DNA of 64,000 nucleotides, taken from Oligella sp050920755. Lineage in GTDB: Bacteria; Pseudomonadota; Gammaproteobacteria; Burkholderiales; Burkholderiaceae_B. Location of the stretch: NCBI RefSeq assembly GCF_050920755.1, contig NZ_CP158480.1, forward strand, positions 1,488,001 to 1,552,000, written 5' to 3'. Below the pieces are notes generated by a model. The model did not search any database. It was not told the DNA's origin and worked only from the letters and a program-made list of their open reading frames with translations. The position numbers were made by a program, and so were the translations under genes. This document shows positions 15,926-24,490 of the stretch, one piece after another. Each line of letters starts with the position of its first letter. Within the stretch, counting starts at the first letter, position 1.

Positions 15926-17116
15926 TTAAATCACACCCTGCTCGCGCAATTTTGCTAATTCCGCCTTATCAAAACCCAAGGCGACTAATACCTCATCTGT
16001 ATCTTGACCCAGTGTAGGCGCTTTGCGCTCAACCGTGCCGGGCGTTTTACTGAGTTTATTAGGCAATATACCCGGCAAAGTCACCGCCGTGCCATCCTCC
16101 AACTCCCCTTGAAGCAACATTTCACGCGCCTTATAGTGCGGGTCATTGAAAATATCCGTCACATCATAAACCCGTCCGGCCGGCACCCGATGTTCATGCA
16201 AAGCCTGCAGCACATCATCTAAAGGATGCTGCGCCGCCCATTGACCGATAATGCCGTCGATATACTCAGCTTCGGCAGCACGACCGTCATTATGCGCAAA
16301 CTTAGGATCCTCGGCAATATCCTCCCGCCCGATTAACTGCATCAAACGCTTAAAGATACTGTCACCATTACCGGCAATTAAGGCATACTTACCATCCGCA
16401 CATAAATAAGCATTACTCGGCGTGATACCCGGCAAACTGCTACCGGCAGGCTGACGAACCTCACCGAAATGCGAGTACTCGGCGACCAAACTCTCCATCA
16501 TATTAAAAACGGATTCATATAAGGCCACATCAATGACCTGACCACTCCCCTTTTGAACCTCACGATGACGCAAAGCCATCAAGGCGCCAATAACTGCATG
16601 TAAAGCCGCCAAGGAATCACCAATCGAAATACCGACACGTACCGGCGGTCGCCCGGGCTCCCCACTTAAATGCCTGAAACCGGCCATCGCCTCGCCCACT
16701 ACGCCAAAGCCGGGTCTATCCCGATAGGGGCCGGTCTGTCCATAACCGGAAATACGCACCATAATCAGATCCGGGTTAATCTCCTTTAAAACGTCCTCAC
16801 CCAAGCCCCAACTCTCTAGGGCACCGGGACGAAAGTTCTCAACCAGGATATCAACCTCTTTAAGCAGACGTCGAATAATGTCCTGCCCCTCGCTTGAGCG
16901 TAAATTAACGGTGACGGATTTCTTATTACGCGATTGAGATGCCCACCAAACAGAGGTACCCTCGTGCAATAAACGCCATTTTCTTAAAGGATCACCGGTC
17001 AGGGGTGGTTCAATTTTAATCACCTCAGCACCGAACTCAGCTAGAATTTTGGTGGTAAAAGGCCCGGCAATCAATTGCCCCAACTCTAAAACTTTAATAC
17101 CCTCTAACGGTCGCAT
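15926..17116 (-). CDS. CaiB/BaiF-type (class III) CoA-transferase
   Basis: Transfers CoA between carboxylic acids; the family includes formyl-CoA, carnitine and succinyl-CoA transferases. 396 residues, normal length. Seen: MRPLEGIKVLELGQLIAGPF, FGAEVIKIEPPLTGDPLR, the SVTVNLRSSEG segment, DILVENFRPGALESWGLG, and VGISIGDSLAALHAVIGALMAL with the likely catalytic Asp. ATG at 17116 is preferred to a GTG four codons upstream: GGTGGGG lies about 6 nt before it and it gives the family N-terminus. Substrate not identifiable. Confidence 0.93.
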   Translation of the reverse strand: MRPLEGIKVLELGQLIAGPFTTKILAEFGAEVIKIEPPLTGDPLRKWRLLHEGTSVWWASQSRNKKSVTVNLRSSEGQDIIRRLLKEVDILVENFRPGALESWGLGEDVLKEINPDLIMVRISGYGQTGPYRDRPGFGVVGEAMAGFRHLSGEPGRPPVRVGISIGDSLAALHAVIGALMALRHREVQKGSGQVIDVALYESVFNMMESLVAEYSHFGEVRQPAGSSLPGITPSNAYLCADGKYALIAGNGDSIFKRLMQLIGREDIAEDPKFAHNDGRAAEAEYIDGIIGQWAAQHPLDDVLQALHEHRVPAGRVYDVTDIFNDPHYKAREMLLQGELEDGTAVTLPGILPNKLSKTPGTVERKAPTLGQDTDEVLVALGFDKAELAKLREQGVI

Positions 17117-17172
17117 AACAAACCCCACCTTAATATATTGATTAGCTGATTAATGCCATTCTAGCACCTAAA

Positions 17173-18783
17173 TCAAAAATGAATAGCGGGCCGTTTTCGC
17201 GTTTCATGCCAATACAGTCTCGCCTCCTCTTTTTTTGAAAAAGGCTGTCTGCAAGCCATCGCCAACTGCAAATCCTCCGTATCAATCCGCTCCGCCGCTC
17301 GCATATCGGCAGCACTACGCGCAAGCTTCAACACCGACTGCACAATCCGCACCGACCAGGCCTTTTGTTGGGCAGTCATTTCTAAATCAATCTGATCACT
17401 GCGTTGCAACTGGCAAAATTCGGCCACTTGCTGACTGCTTAAGTCCGCATTCAGCACCGCCTGCCGTTGTAATTGACGCTCTCGACAACGCCGCACCCGT
17501 TCTCGCACCAGCGCAGACTTCTCGGCCGGCTCAGCTTCCAACCAACCGGAACGGATCAAAGGTAATTTATAGTGAATATCAATGCGCTCCAATAAAGGCC
17601 CGGAAATACGTGATTGATACTGATTAATTGCCCGATGAGTACAAGTACAATCAATCTCCGGATGATCCAGATAACCGCAAGCACAAGGATTAGTGGCTGC
17701 AATTAATTGAAACTTGGCCGGATAAAGCTGCAGTGAACGGGCACGGGAAACGGGAATTTCACCCGACTCCAACGGCATTCGCAAGGCCTCTAAAGTACAG
17801 CGTTTAAACTCAGCCAACTCATCTAAAAATAATACGCCATGATGCGCCAAGCTGATTTCACCGGGATAAGCCTGTGCCCCACCACCCAATAAAGCCGGAT
17901 CGGAAATGGAGTGGTGCGGTGTCCGGAATGGCGGTCTATACCCCAAATCCACAATGCCATTGGCCGATACACTTTGAATCGCTAATAATTCCAGCCGCTG
18001 TAAATGACTCAAATCCGGCAAAATCGTCACCAAGCGTTGCGACAGCATGGTCTTACCCACACCTGATGGCCCACTAAATAAAAGACTATGCCCACCACTT
18101 GCCGCCAACTCCAATAAATGGCAAGCCTGCTTTTGACCGCGCACATCGGAAAGGCAAAGCCCTGACGTCAATCCTGAGCCACTCAATGAAGCACCAAAAC
18201 GACTTAAGCAGGCAGTCTCAAAACCATCCGCAGAGCCGGGCGTAATCTCGCGCCTCCCCTCTAAATGCGCCACCACTTCAGTGAGGCTATTAGCCCCAAT
18301 CACAGTTAAACCATCAACCAAGGATGCCATTGCCGCATCACTTTTAGGCATAATCAATATCGCCTCGGAATCACTTTTATAAATGGATAAGGCTAAAATC
18401 AAGGGTGACTGAATAGAAGACAAAGCGCCGGTCAGGGATAACTCACCCACAAAATACAAATGCGCCAAGCGCTTTTGCAGTTTGGGTGAAAGCTTTAACT
18501 GCGACGTCGCCATCAAAATCGCCAGCGCAATGGGCAAATCAAAGCGACCGGAATCCTTAGGCAAGTCGGCCGGCGAAAGATTGACCGTAATCCGACCCAG
18601 CGGAAACTCGTAGCCCGAACTGAGAATGGCCGTGCGCACACGATCACGGCTTTCCTTGACACCGGTACTGGCTAAACCGACTAATAGAAAATTAGGTAGG
18701 CCGGGGCCTATATGAACCTCTGTGCGCACCAAGGTGGAAGCCATCCCGATCGGTGCGCAACTATTTAAAACTGCTAGCGCCAC
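17173..18783 (-). CDS. comM: ComM/YifB family Mg-chelatase-like AAA+ ATPase
   Basis: ComM is a hexameric helicase that drives branch migration during natural transformation. 536 residues. An N-terminal Lon-protease-like domain (EVHIGPGLPNFLLVGLA, NLSPADLPKDSGRFDLPIALAIL) is followed by the AAA+ core: Walker A FSGPSGVGKTMLSQRL near 232-248, FRTPHHSISDPALLGGG, Walker B GVLFLDELAEF near 312, and a Cys cluster (NPCACGYLDHP, CTCTHRAINQY). It starts with GTG preceded by GGAG. It lies near ubiK, as in other Burkholderiales. Its presence suggests, but does not prove, natural competence. Confidence 0.95.
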   Translation of the reverse strand: MALAVLNSCAPIGMASTLVRTEVHIGPGLPNFLLVGLASTGVKESRDRVRTAILSSGYEFPLGRITVNLSPADLPKDSGRFDLPIALAILMATSQLKLSPKLQKRLAHLYFVGELSLTGALSSIQSPLILALSIYKSDSEAILIMPKSDAAMASLVDGLTVIGANSLTEVVAHLEGRREITPGSADGFETACLSRFGASLSGSGLTSGLCLSDVRGQKQACHLLELAASGGHSLLFSGPSGVGKTMLSQRLVTILPDLSHLQRLELLAIQSVSANGIVDLGYRPPFRTPHHSISDPALLGGGAQAYPGEISLAHHGVLFLDELAEFKRCTLEALRMPLESGEIPVSRARSLQLYPAKFQLIAATNPCACGYLDHPEIDCTCTHRAINQYQSRISGPLLERIDIHYKLPLIRSGWLEAEPAEKSALVRERVRRCRERQLQRQAVLNADLSSQQVAEFCQLQRSDQIDLEMTAQQKAWSVRIVQSVLKLARSAADMRAAERIDTEDLQLAMACRQPFSKKEEARLYWHETRKRPAIHF

Positions 18784-18845
18784 ATCATCTCCTTACAATG
18801 CATTTACTATCAGTTTGCACGAAGAAATAGGCTCCGGGTTGAATT

Positions 18846-18861
18846 AGGACATTTTTGTCCT
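18846..18861. repeat. short palindrome between ubiK and comM
   Basis: AGGACA and TGTCCT flank TTTT in the 120-bp gap ahead of comM. It could be an operator or chance. Confidence 0.25.
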
Positions 18862-18903
18862 ACTACTATTTGATGCTTGTGAAGAAGCGTTAAGCCACAA
18901 GAA

Positions 18904-19149
18904 CTAGTTGCTCTCACCCTCTTTTTGCTCTTTTTCGGCGAGCAAGGCCTCCAAGGCGGTGATGCGTTGGCGTAGTTTTTCTACCATAGCAACTTGTACA
19001 TCAAACTCTTCACGAGTCACCAGATCCAATCTGGAAAAACCCTGCGCCATAAACGCTTTGACATTTTTCTCAATATCGGCGGCAGGACTTTTAGCAATTA
19101 AGTCCTGAATGCCTTTTTGGAATTCTTCAAAAAATGACTGACCTTTCAT
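18904..19149 (-). CDS. ubiK: ubiquinone biosynthesis accessory factor UbiK (BMFP domain)
   Basis: An 81-residue protein matching the BMFP/YqiC family, which helps the aerobic ubiquinone biosynthesis complex. The N-terminus has FFEEFQKGIQDLIAKSPA. The C-terminal half, LVTREEFDVQVAMVEKLRQRITALEALLAEKEQKEGE, is a clear trimeric-type coiled coil. It lies upstream of comM in the same direction, the usual Burkholderiales order. Confidence 0.9.
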   Translation of the reverse strand: MKGQSFFEEFQKGIQDLIAKSPAADIEKNVKAFMAQGFSRLDLVTREEFDVQVAMVEKLRQRITALEALLAEKEQKEGESN

Positions 19150-19196
19150 AATACATCCTTATTTAAAAAGCTTATGACACTCATTTTAAATGAATT

Positions 19197-19231
19197 AAAA
19201 AGTCCCGAGGCGACTTAACACAACTCGGGAC
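19197..19231 (-). terminator. intrinsic terminator of the LEA-like lipoprotein gene
   Basis: GTCCCGAG pairs with CTCGGGAC, with a 14-nt loop and five T on the minus strand, 42 bp after the stop codon. Confidence 0.85.
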
Positions 19232-19272
19232 CTAATCTTATGACAAGATTAACGGATTAATGCGACAAACAA

Positions 19273-20130
19273 TTATTGCTGTGGTGTCATGCTACCGGTC
19301 TGAGAATCGGTTTCAGCCGGCGTGGTGGTTGACTCCTGTGTACTGCCCTTAAGTGCATTTTCGGCTTTTTGTACATTTTCTTCAACCGCATCGCGAACCT
19401 TAACACCTGCCTCTTTAACCTCTTCTAAGGCTTTTTCGGCATCAGATTTCTCATTCATGGCAGGTGCCATTGTTTCGGTCGGCTTAGTATCGACATTATT
19501 CTCTTCAATTACCTTGCCCACTAAATCAGGATTATCGCCGGTGCTTTTAGCTGCGTCAGTATCGCTCTTCATCTCGGAAGATGAAGCAGTCGTATCTGTC
19601 GCAGGTGTTGTGGTCGTTGTGCCGGGCTCAATCGGCTGTTTAGGGTCAACGGTTGCGTCTGTACCGGTCTCACCGCTAAAGCTTTTTCTCACACTGTCAA
19701 CGGCTTCGTCGGCTTTTTCCTTGGCCTCGGCAGTCATTTCCTTGATTTTTTCTCCAGCTTCAGACGTCTTTTCGCGTGCGCTTTCCATCATTTCTTTCGC
19801 GCTTTCTTTGGCTGAGTCCAAGGCTTCTGTCGTGGATTCCTTAGCCGATTCTAGCGCTTCTGCAGTTGCTTCCTTAGCGGATTCGATTTTTTCCTCGATC
19901 TTTTCAGCGGTTTCAGACTTAGGCTGCTCAGTCTCGGTGGCAGGCGCCGGCGTCATCTCAGTGCTGCTCTCAGTAGTGGCCGCATTTGAATCAGTCGCCG
20001 GAGCTTCAGTCGCCGGAGCCTCTGTGGCCGTCGGTGTCATCGGTGCCTGCTTGTCCTCTGCTTTATCGCAAGCGCTTAAAGCAAAGGCTGATAAAATAGC
20101 CGCTAATAAGGTTAATTTTTTTGCTTTCAT
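19273..20130 (-). CDS. lipoprotein with six 11-residue LEA-like helical repeats
   Basis: 285 residues. The N-terminus MKAKKLTLLAAILSAFALSAC is a lipoprotein signal with lipobox LSAC (Cys21), so it is probably outer-membrane anchored. Residues 30-75 are Thr/Ala/Pro/Glu-rich linker. Residues 84-149 hold six consecutive 11-mers, such as SAKEATAEALE, SAKESTTEALD, SAKESAKEMME and SAREKTSEAGE. These resemble the 11-residue repeats of group 3 LEA proteins and predict a long amphipathic helix. A second short helix lies near 230-262. Shine-Dalgarno GGGG precedes the ATG. No homologous named protein is recognised. A role in envelope stability or desiccation and osmotic tolerance is inference. Confidence 0.85.
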   Translation of the reverse strand: MKAKKLTLLAAILSAFALSACDKAEDKQAPMTPTATEAPATEAPATDSNAATTESSTEMTPAPATETEQPKSETAEKIEEKIESAKEATAEALESAKESTTEALDSAKESAKEMMESAREKTSEAGEKIKEMTAEAKEKADEAVDSVRKSFSGETGTDATVDPKQPIEPGTTTTTPATDTTASSSEMKSDTDAAKSTGDNPDLVGKVIEENNVDTKPTETMAPAMNEKSDAEKALEEVKEAGVKVRDAVEENVQKAENALKGSTQESTTTPAETDSQTGSMTPQQ

Positions 20131-20472
20131 AGTATTCCCCTTTCTAGGATAATTAGTACTACAGAAAAATAGATATTAATTTTAATTAAGCATTTTATAA
20201 GCTCAAACTATTATTGCTATTGCTTATTATTAATATTAATATTTATTTACTTTTAAAGCAATATCCGCTACAAATCACTTAAAGCCCTTAATACAATGAG
20301 TATATTCTTGGTAATCAATTAAATATCAGTGATAATAAATCGTCAGTGTGACTTGTTATTCAGTCATTAATCACCACCTTGAACTGACACTTTAAGGCTT
20401 TTCGTTGTTATTAAACCATTCTCTGATGGTCCTTATTTAATAAGCCGATAAATTCCCGATATATATCGTCAA

Positions 20473-20602
20473 CTTAGCGTTAAAATGCTAAGATAAACGT
20501 AGCCTTAATATATCGCACTATTTTAGTCAGGTATCAGAGAGCATTTCTTTCTCTAAGTACAGCGCTAATTACTGTAGAACCGTAGCAAAAGCACTAAAAT
20601 AG
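20473..20602 (+). ncRNA. possible structured RNA element upstream of the NPD gene
   Basis: In the 558-bp gap between the lipoprotein and the NPD-type gene several stems can form in order: CTTAGC/GCTAAG (20473-20492), then a perfect 10-bp closing helix CTATTTTAGT/ACTAAAATAG (20518-20527 with 20593-20602). The closing helix encloses AGAGA/TCTCT (20536-20554) and TACAG/CTGTA (20558-20576), giving a three-way junction. No known riboswitch is recognised. The rest of the gap is AT-rich with no gene seen. Confidence 0.35.
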
Positions 20603-20688
20603 GCATACTGAGATTAAAGCATTACAAACAATTTACAAAAGCTTAACAATTTATTTAAATGACGGTTCTCAATGAAGGTAAAACTTTG

Positions 20689-21906
20689 ATGCAACACCCT
20701 TATGATCCACTTATTATTCGCGGCAAAGAACTACTTCCTATCGTTCAGGGAGGTATGGGCGTAGGTATTTCCGCCAGCAGCCTTTCCAGTGCCGTGGCGC
20801 GCCAAGGTGCGATTGGAACCATCGCCAGTATTGATTTACGCCATCTACATCCGGACTTACTTGAGGAGTCTAATAAGGACGCGCACAAGGACAAGCACAC
20901 TCGTTTAAATCTTATTGCGCTTGACCGTGAGATCAAAAAGGCCTTAGCCCTATCTGAGGGCAAGGGCATGATTGCCGTTAACGTGATGAAGGCAGTCACC
21001 GACTATGAGGTACTGGTTAAGCGGGCCTGCGAATCCGGCGCCAATGCCATTGTGATGGGTGCCGGTATCCCTACCGACTTACCGGATCTGACCGCCGATC
21101 ATCCGGATGTCTGCTTATTCCCTATTCTGTCCGAGTCCCGCGGTATTAATATTGTCTTAAAGCGCTGGATGAAGAAAAATCGCCTACCCGATGCGATTGT
21201 GATTGAGCACCCCAACCACGCCGGTGGTCACTTGGGCGCTACTCAACTCACTGACTTGAGTAACGACCGCTTTACGTTCAGCCGCGTGATTGAGGAGACG
21301 CTGGAGATTTTCAAAAATCTTGGATTAGAAAGCGAGAAAATTCCTTTGATTCTTGCCGGCGGCATGGCCAAGGTCAAAAAGATCCAAACCGCGCTTAAGA
21401 CTTGGGGGGCTAATGCTGTTCAAATCGGTACCGCTTTTGCTGTAACGCACGAGGGTGATGCCCACGAAAACTTCAAGGAAACCCTCGTCGGTGCTAATCC
21501 CGAGGATGTGGTGGAGTTTATTTCAGTCGCGGGCTTACCGGCTCGTGCCGTGATGACTCCCTTCTTACAGAAGTACTTACAGAACCTTGAGCGTTTACAG
21601 GGTGCAGCCAAAGCGGATCAACGCCGTTGTCGTAATGACGTGAACTGCTTAAGCGTTTGTGGTTTACGTGACGGTATTTCTAAAATCGGTCAATTCTGTA
21701 TTGATGACCGTTTGATTGACGCATTTAACGGCGACCTACGTAAGGGGCTCTTCTTCCGTGGCAAGGATCCCCTACCCTTTGGTCACGAGAGACGCTCTGT
21801 CTATGACACCTTGCATTACCTACTAACGGGCAAGGATCCTCAAGGCATTATGGAGGATGTGCAATTAGGTCATAGCTTCAAGGAGGAGTCTTTATTGACT
21901 ACCTAA
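20689..21906 (+). CDS. NPD-type nitronate monooxygenase family flavoprotein
   Basis: FMN-dependent TIM-barrel enzyme of the 2-nitropropane dioxygenase family; members oxidise nitronates or act in unrelated redox reactions. 405 residues. Seen: LLPIVQGGMGVGISASSLSSAVARQGAIGTI at the N-terminus, NVMKAVTDYEVLVKRACESGANAIVMGAG, HPNHAGGHLG with the likely catalytic His, ILAGGMAKVKKIQ, and GANAVQIGTAFAVT for phosphate binding. A CRNDVNCLSVCG cysteine motif lies near 315. ATG at 20689 is preferred over one 10 codons upstream (20659), since AAGGT precedes it. Substrate unknown. Confidence 0.88.
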   Translation: MQHPYDPLIIRGKELLPIVQGGMGVGISASSLSSAVARQGAIGTIASIDLRHLHPDLLEESNKDAHKDKHTRLNLIALDREIKKALALSEGKGMIAVNVMKAVTDYEVLVKRACESGANAIVMGAGIPTDLPDLTADHPDVCLFPILSESRGINIVLKRWMKKNRLPDAIVIEHPNHAGGHLGATQLTDLSNDRFTFSRVIEETLEIFKNLGLESEKIPLILAGGMAKVKKIQTALKTWGANAVQIGTAFAVTHEGDAHENFKETLVGANPEDVVEFISVAGLPARAVMTPFLQKYLQNLERLQGAAKADQRRCRNDVNCLSVCGLRDGISKIGQFCIDDRLIDAFNGDLRKGLFFRGKDPLPFGHERRSVYDTLHYLLTGKDPQGIMEDVQLGHSFKEESLLTT

Positions 21907-21939
21907 TCAGCTACAAGGCAGGGCCTTATAGCTGCAATC

Positions 21940-21977
21940 AAAAAACCGGATATCTTTTGCAGAGATTCCGGTTTTTT
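21940..21977. terminator. bidirectional terminator between the NPD gene and ptsI
   Basis: AAAAAACCGGA and TCCGGTTTTTT pair around a 16-nt loop. The A-run and T-run on either side let it work for both convergent genes. Confidence 0.88.
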
Positions 21978-21979
21978 AT

Positions 21980-23740
21980 TTAATGACCCATAATAAAGCC
22001 TAGGGCATCCAGCTCTACACGCGGATGATGCTTTAAGATACGCGTCACTCGATTACGTGTATGGGCGATATGGCTTTGTCGGATAATATGCTTAATCTCA
22101 GGGATTTGCTTTGAGGTCATGGAAAATTCCTTTAAACCTAAACCCAATAATAAGCGTGTATATAAACTATCCCCCGCCATTTCCCCACATATCGATACCG
22201 GCTTATTCATCTCCATACCGGTATTAATCACATGTGCAATGATCCTTACCACGGCCGGATGCAAGGGGTCAAATAAATGCGCTACATCACTGTCAATCCG
22301 GTCAATGGCCAACATATATTGAATTAAGTCATTGGTACCGATGGAGACGAAATTCACTTCAGCGAGGATCAAATCAACCACATAAGCCACGGCCGGTATT
22401 TCAATCATCACACCGAGCTCATAGTCCTCGCTAAAGGCCTTGCCCTCGGCCTGTAATCGTTGCGCTGCTTCATGCAACAGATTTTTAACGGCGACAATTT
22501 CCTGATGATTGGCAATCATCGGAATTAAAATCTTTAAATGACCATGCTTAGCCGCACGCAATAAGGCCTTTAACTGACTCATAAACATCTCGGGCTGAGC
22601 CAGACAGTAACGCACTGCCCGTAAACCCAAAGCCGGATTAACCGCAGATGAAAACTCACCCTGCATATTTTTATCGTAACCCAGATCCAAGGTTCGGATG
22701 GTCACCGGCTTACCCTGCATCTGCTTTAATACAGAAGCATAGGCTTCATACTGTTCATCCTCTGACGGCAAACCCTCGCGATTACCCATAAAAAGAAACT
22801 CAGTACGATATAAACCGATGCCCTGACCTCCTTGAGCCAGAACCTCAGCCGCTTCTTCGGGATTTTCAATATTACCGAGCACCGTGATGCTTTGTTCATC
22901 AAGACTGATCGCAGGCAACAAGCGATTTTCCAAAAGCTGTGATCGATCCTCCAGCAGACGCTCTTCTTTGCTTTGATAGAAGCGCAGAATCTCCGGCGAC
23001 GGATTAATAACGACATCACCGCTTTCACCATCAATCACAATGAGATCATGATCATGAATCAAATGACGTGCATTGGCTGCACCACAAACTGCCGGTACAC
23101 CCATACTTCTTGCCACAATGGCGGTGTGAGAGGTGGGACCGCCAATATCGGTAACAAAACCGGCAAAGTGCGCTTCACGCATTTTGACCATCTCGGCAGG
23201 CGTAATATCACGCGCCACCACGATGGTAGAAACCCCTTGGGAAATCTTGGAAACGAGACGCAAGGGCTTATTACCGCCACCCTGCAGCTCATTGATAATT
23301 AATTCAATAACCTGACGGATATCCAAAGCCCGTTCACGCAAATAAGCGTCATCCATGGCTTCGAATTGATGCGCTAAATGCTGACCCTGGGCACTCAGCG
23401 CCCATTCGGCATTATAGGCGTTTTCACGAATCAACACCTTACACTCTTTAGCCAGCATCGGGTCACTGACTAACAGACTATGCACATTTAATAAGGGCGC
23501 AAGCTCCTTAGGCGCATCCTTGGGAAGCTCACGCTGCAATTGGATAAGCTCCTCATAGACTGCCTTAATCGCGTGATCTAAACGCTCACACTCGGCCGCC
23601 ACCTCAGACTCATCAATGTAGTAATGAGGAATTTCTAAATCGGTCTCATCCACAATGATGGCACGACCGATCACTACCCCTTTGGAGACACCCTTTCCTT
23701 TAAGCAATAGCGTCGCTTTGCTTGTGGTCAAACTCTCCAT
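21980..23740 (-). CDS. ptsI: phosphoenolpyruvate-protein phosphotransferase (PTS Enzyme I)
   Basis: Takes phosphate from PEP and passes it to HPr. 586 residues. The N-terminal HPr-binding domain is followed by the phospho-His site GGPTSHTAIVARSMGVPAVCG near 200-220. The C-terminal PEP-binding barrel has GIGLYRTEFLFMGNREGLPSEDEQ, RTLDLGYDKN, NPALGLRAVRYCL, EIPAVAYV, SIGTNDLIQYMLAIDR, and CGEMAG. Last gene of gshB-EIIA-ptsH-ptsI. No sugar-specific EIIB or EIIC lies nearby, so this is probably a regulatory PTS. Confidence 0.97.
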   Translation of the reverse strand: MESLTTSKATLLLKGKGVSKGVVIGRAIIVDETDLEIPHYYIDESEVAAECERLDHAIKAVYEELIQLQRELPKDAPKELAPLLNVHSLLVSDPMLAKECKVLIRENAYNAEWALSAQGQHLAHQFEAMDDAYLRERALDIRQVIELIINELQGGGNKPLRLVSKISQGVSTIVVARDITPAEMVKMREAHFAGFVTDIGGPTSHTAIVARSMGVPAVCGAANARHLIHDHDLIVIDGESGDVVINPSPEILRFYQSKEERLLEDRSQLLENRLLPAISLDEQSITVLGNIENPEEAAEVLAQGGQGIGLYRTEFLFMGNREGLPSEDEQYEAYASVLKQMQGKPVTIRTLDLGYDKNMQGEFSSAVNPALGLRAVRYCLAQPEMFMSQLKALLRAAKHGHLKILIPMIANHQEIVAVKNLLHEAAQRLQAEGKAFSEDYELGVMIEIPAVAYVVDLILAEVNFVSIGTNDLIQYMLAIDRIDSDVAHLFDPLHPAVVRIIAHVINTGMEMNKPVSICGEMAGDSLYTRLLLGLGLKEFSMTSKQIPEIKHIIRQSHIAHTRNRVTRILKHHPRVELDALGFIMGH

Positions 23741-23776
23741 CAGATCTCCTGCATAATGTATTTAAATGATATTCGA

Positions 23777-24046
23777 CTATTCGCCTTCGCCGAACTTATC
23801 ATCAAAAAGATTCTTAATCGCGGTTAAAGCATCCTCGGAGTCCTCGCCCTCAACCTCCAGCGTAACCGTCACCCCCTTACCGGCTGCCAACATCATCACG
23901 CCCATAATGCTTTTAGCATTAACACGTTGCTCTGCGCGACTTATAAAAATCTCACTTTCAAACTGAGAGACCAGTTGCGTCAATTTAGCCGCAGCTCTGG
24001 CATGTAATCCTAATTTATTACTAATAACAATATCTACTGTCTGCAT
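23777..24046 (-). CDS. ptsH: phosphocarrier protein HPr
   Basis: An 89-residue carrier between Enzyme I and EIIA. It has the phospho-His site NKLGLHARAAAKL (His near 16) and the regulatory Ser in NAKSIMGVMMLAA, the residue that HPr kinase modifies in species that have it. ATG at 24046 was chosen over a TTG five codons upstream because it gives the standard N-terminus and length. 36 bp ahead of ptsI. Confidence 0.96.
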   Translation of the reverse strand: MQTVDIVISNKLGLHARAAAKLTQLVSQFESEIFISRAEQRVNAKSIMGVMMLAAGKGVTVTLEVEGEDSEDALTAIKNLFDDKFGEGE

Positions 24047-24072
24047 GGCTGATATTCTCAAATTAAAATGGA

Positions 24073-24480
24073 TTAGTCGGACTTGGCTTCAACCAAACTA
24101 CGGATACTCTTAATACCGCCCTCAATGACCTTTTTTGTTAATTCGGGTAGCTCATGGGCCCGATAGGCAATAGCAGAAAGCACCATACCCGCATTAACAC
24201 CACCGAGTAACTCGGAGGGTACTTGATGATCATTTAATTTATTGGCAACCCGTACCGCGATATTGGCCGGCGTTGCTCCACATAAATCGGTCAGTATCAG
24301 CACCTTACGCGTCTCCATATCGTAAAGCGCATCAAAGATCAGATCACTGACCGCATCCGGACAACAAGTTGCCTGAATATCAAAAGGATAAATATCTGTA
24401 GCATCCGGAAACACATGTTGCCCCACATCCAGCAAGGCGGATGCCATCGGCTCATGCGCAATTATCGCAATACGAACCAT
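24073..24480 (-). CDS. PTS EIIA component, mannose/fructose family
   Basis: A 135-residue EIIA domain of the ManX type. IAIIAHEPMASALLDVG carries the likely phosphorylated His (residue 9), and VLILTDLCGATPANIAVRVAN is the family's second signature. It stands alone without EIIBCD. In Burkholderiales this gshB-EIIA-HPr-EI group is thought to be a regulatory phosphorelay rather than a sugar importer. It starts 10 bp after gshB, so co-transcription is likely. Confidence 0.93.
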   Translation of the reverse strand: MVRIAIIAHEPMASALLDVGQHVFPDATDIYPFDIQATCCPDAVSDLIFDALYDMETRKVLILTDLCGATPANIAVRVANKLNDHQVPSELLGGVNAGMVLSAIAYRAHELPELTKKVIEGGIKSIRSLVEAKSD

Positions 24481-24490
24481 AAATCACCCC

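Noticed and set aside
19322..20152. Long open frame opposite the LEA-like lipoprotein
   Set aside because: It is the shadow of the repetitive Ala/Glu/Lys codons; the minus-strand gene has a Shine-Dalgarno, lipobox and terminator.
20606..20612. CTGAGA word suggesting a TPP riboswitch
   Set aside because: The other conserved TPP segments and helices are missing.
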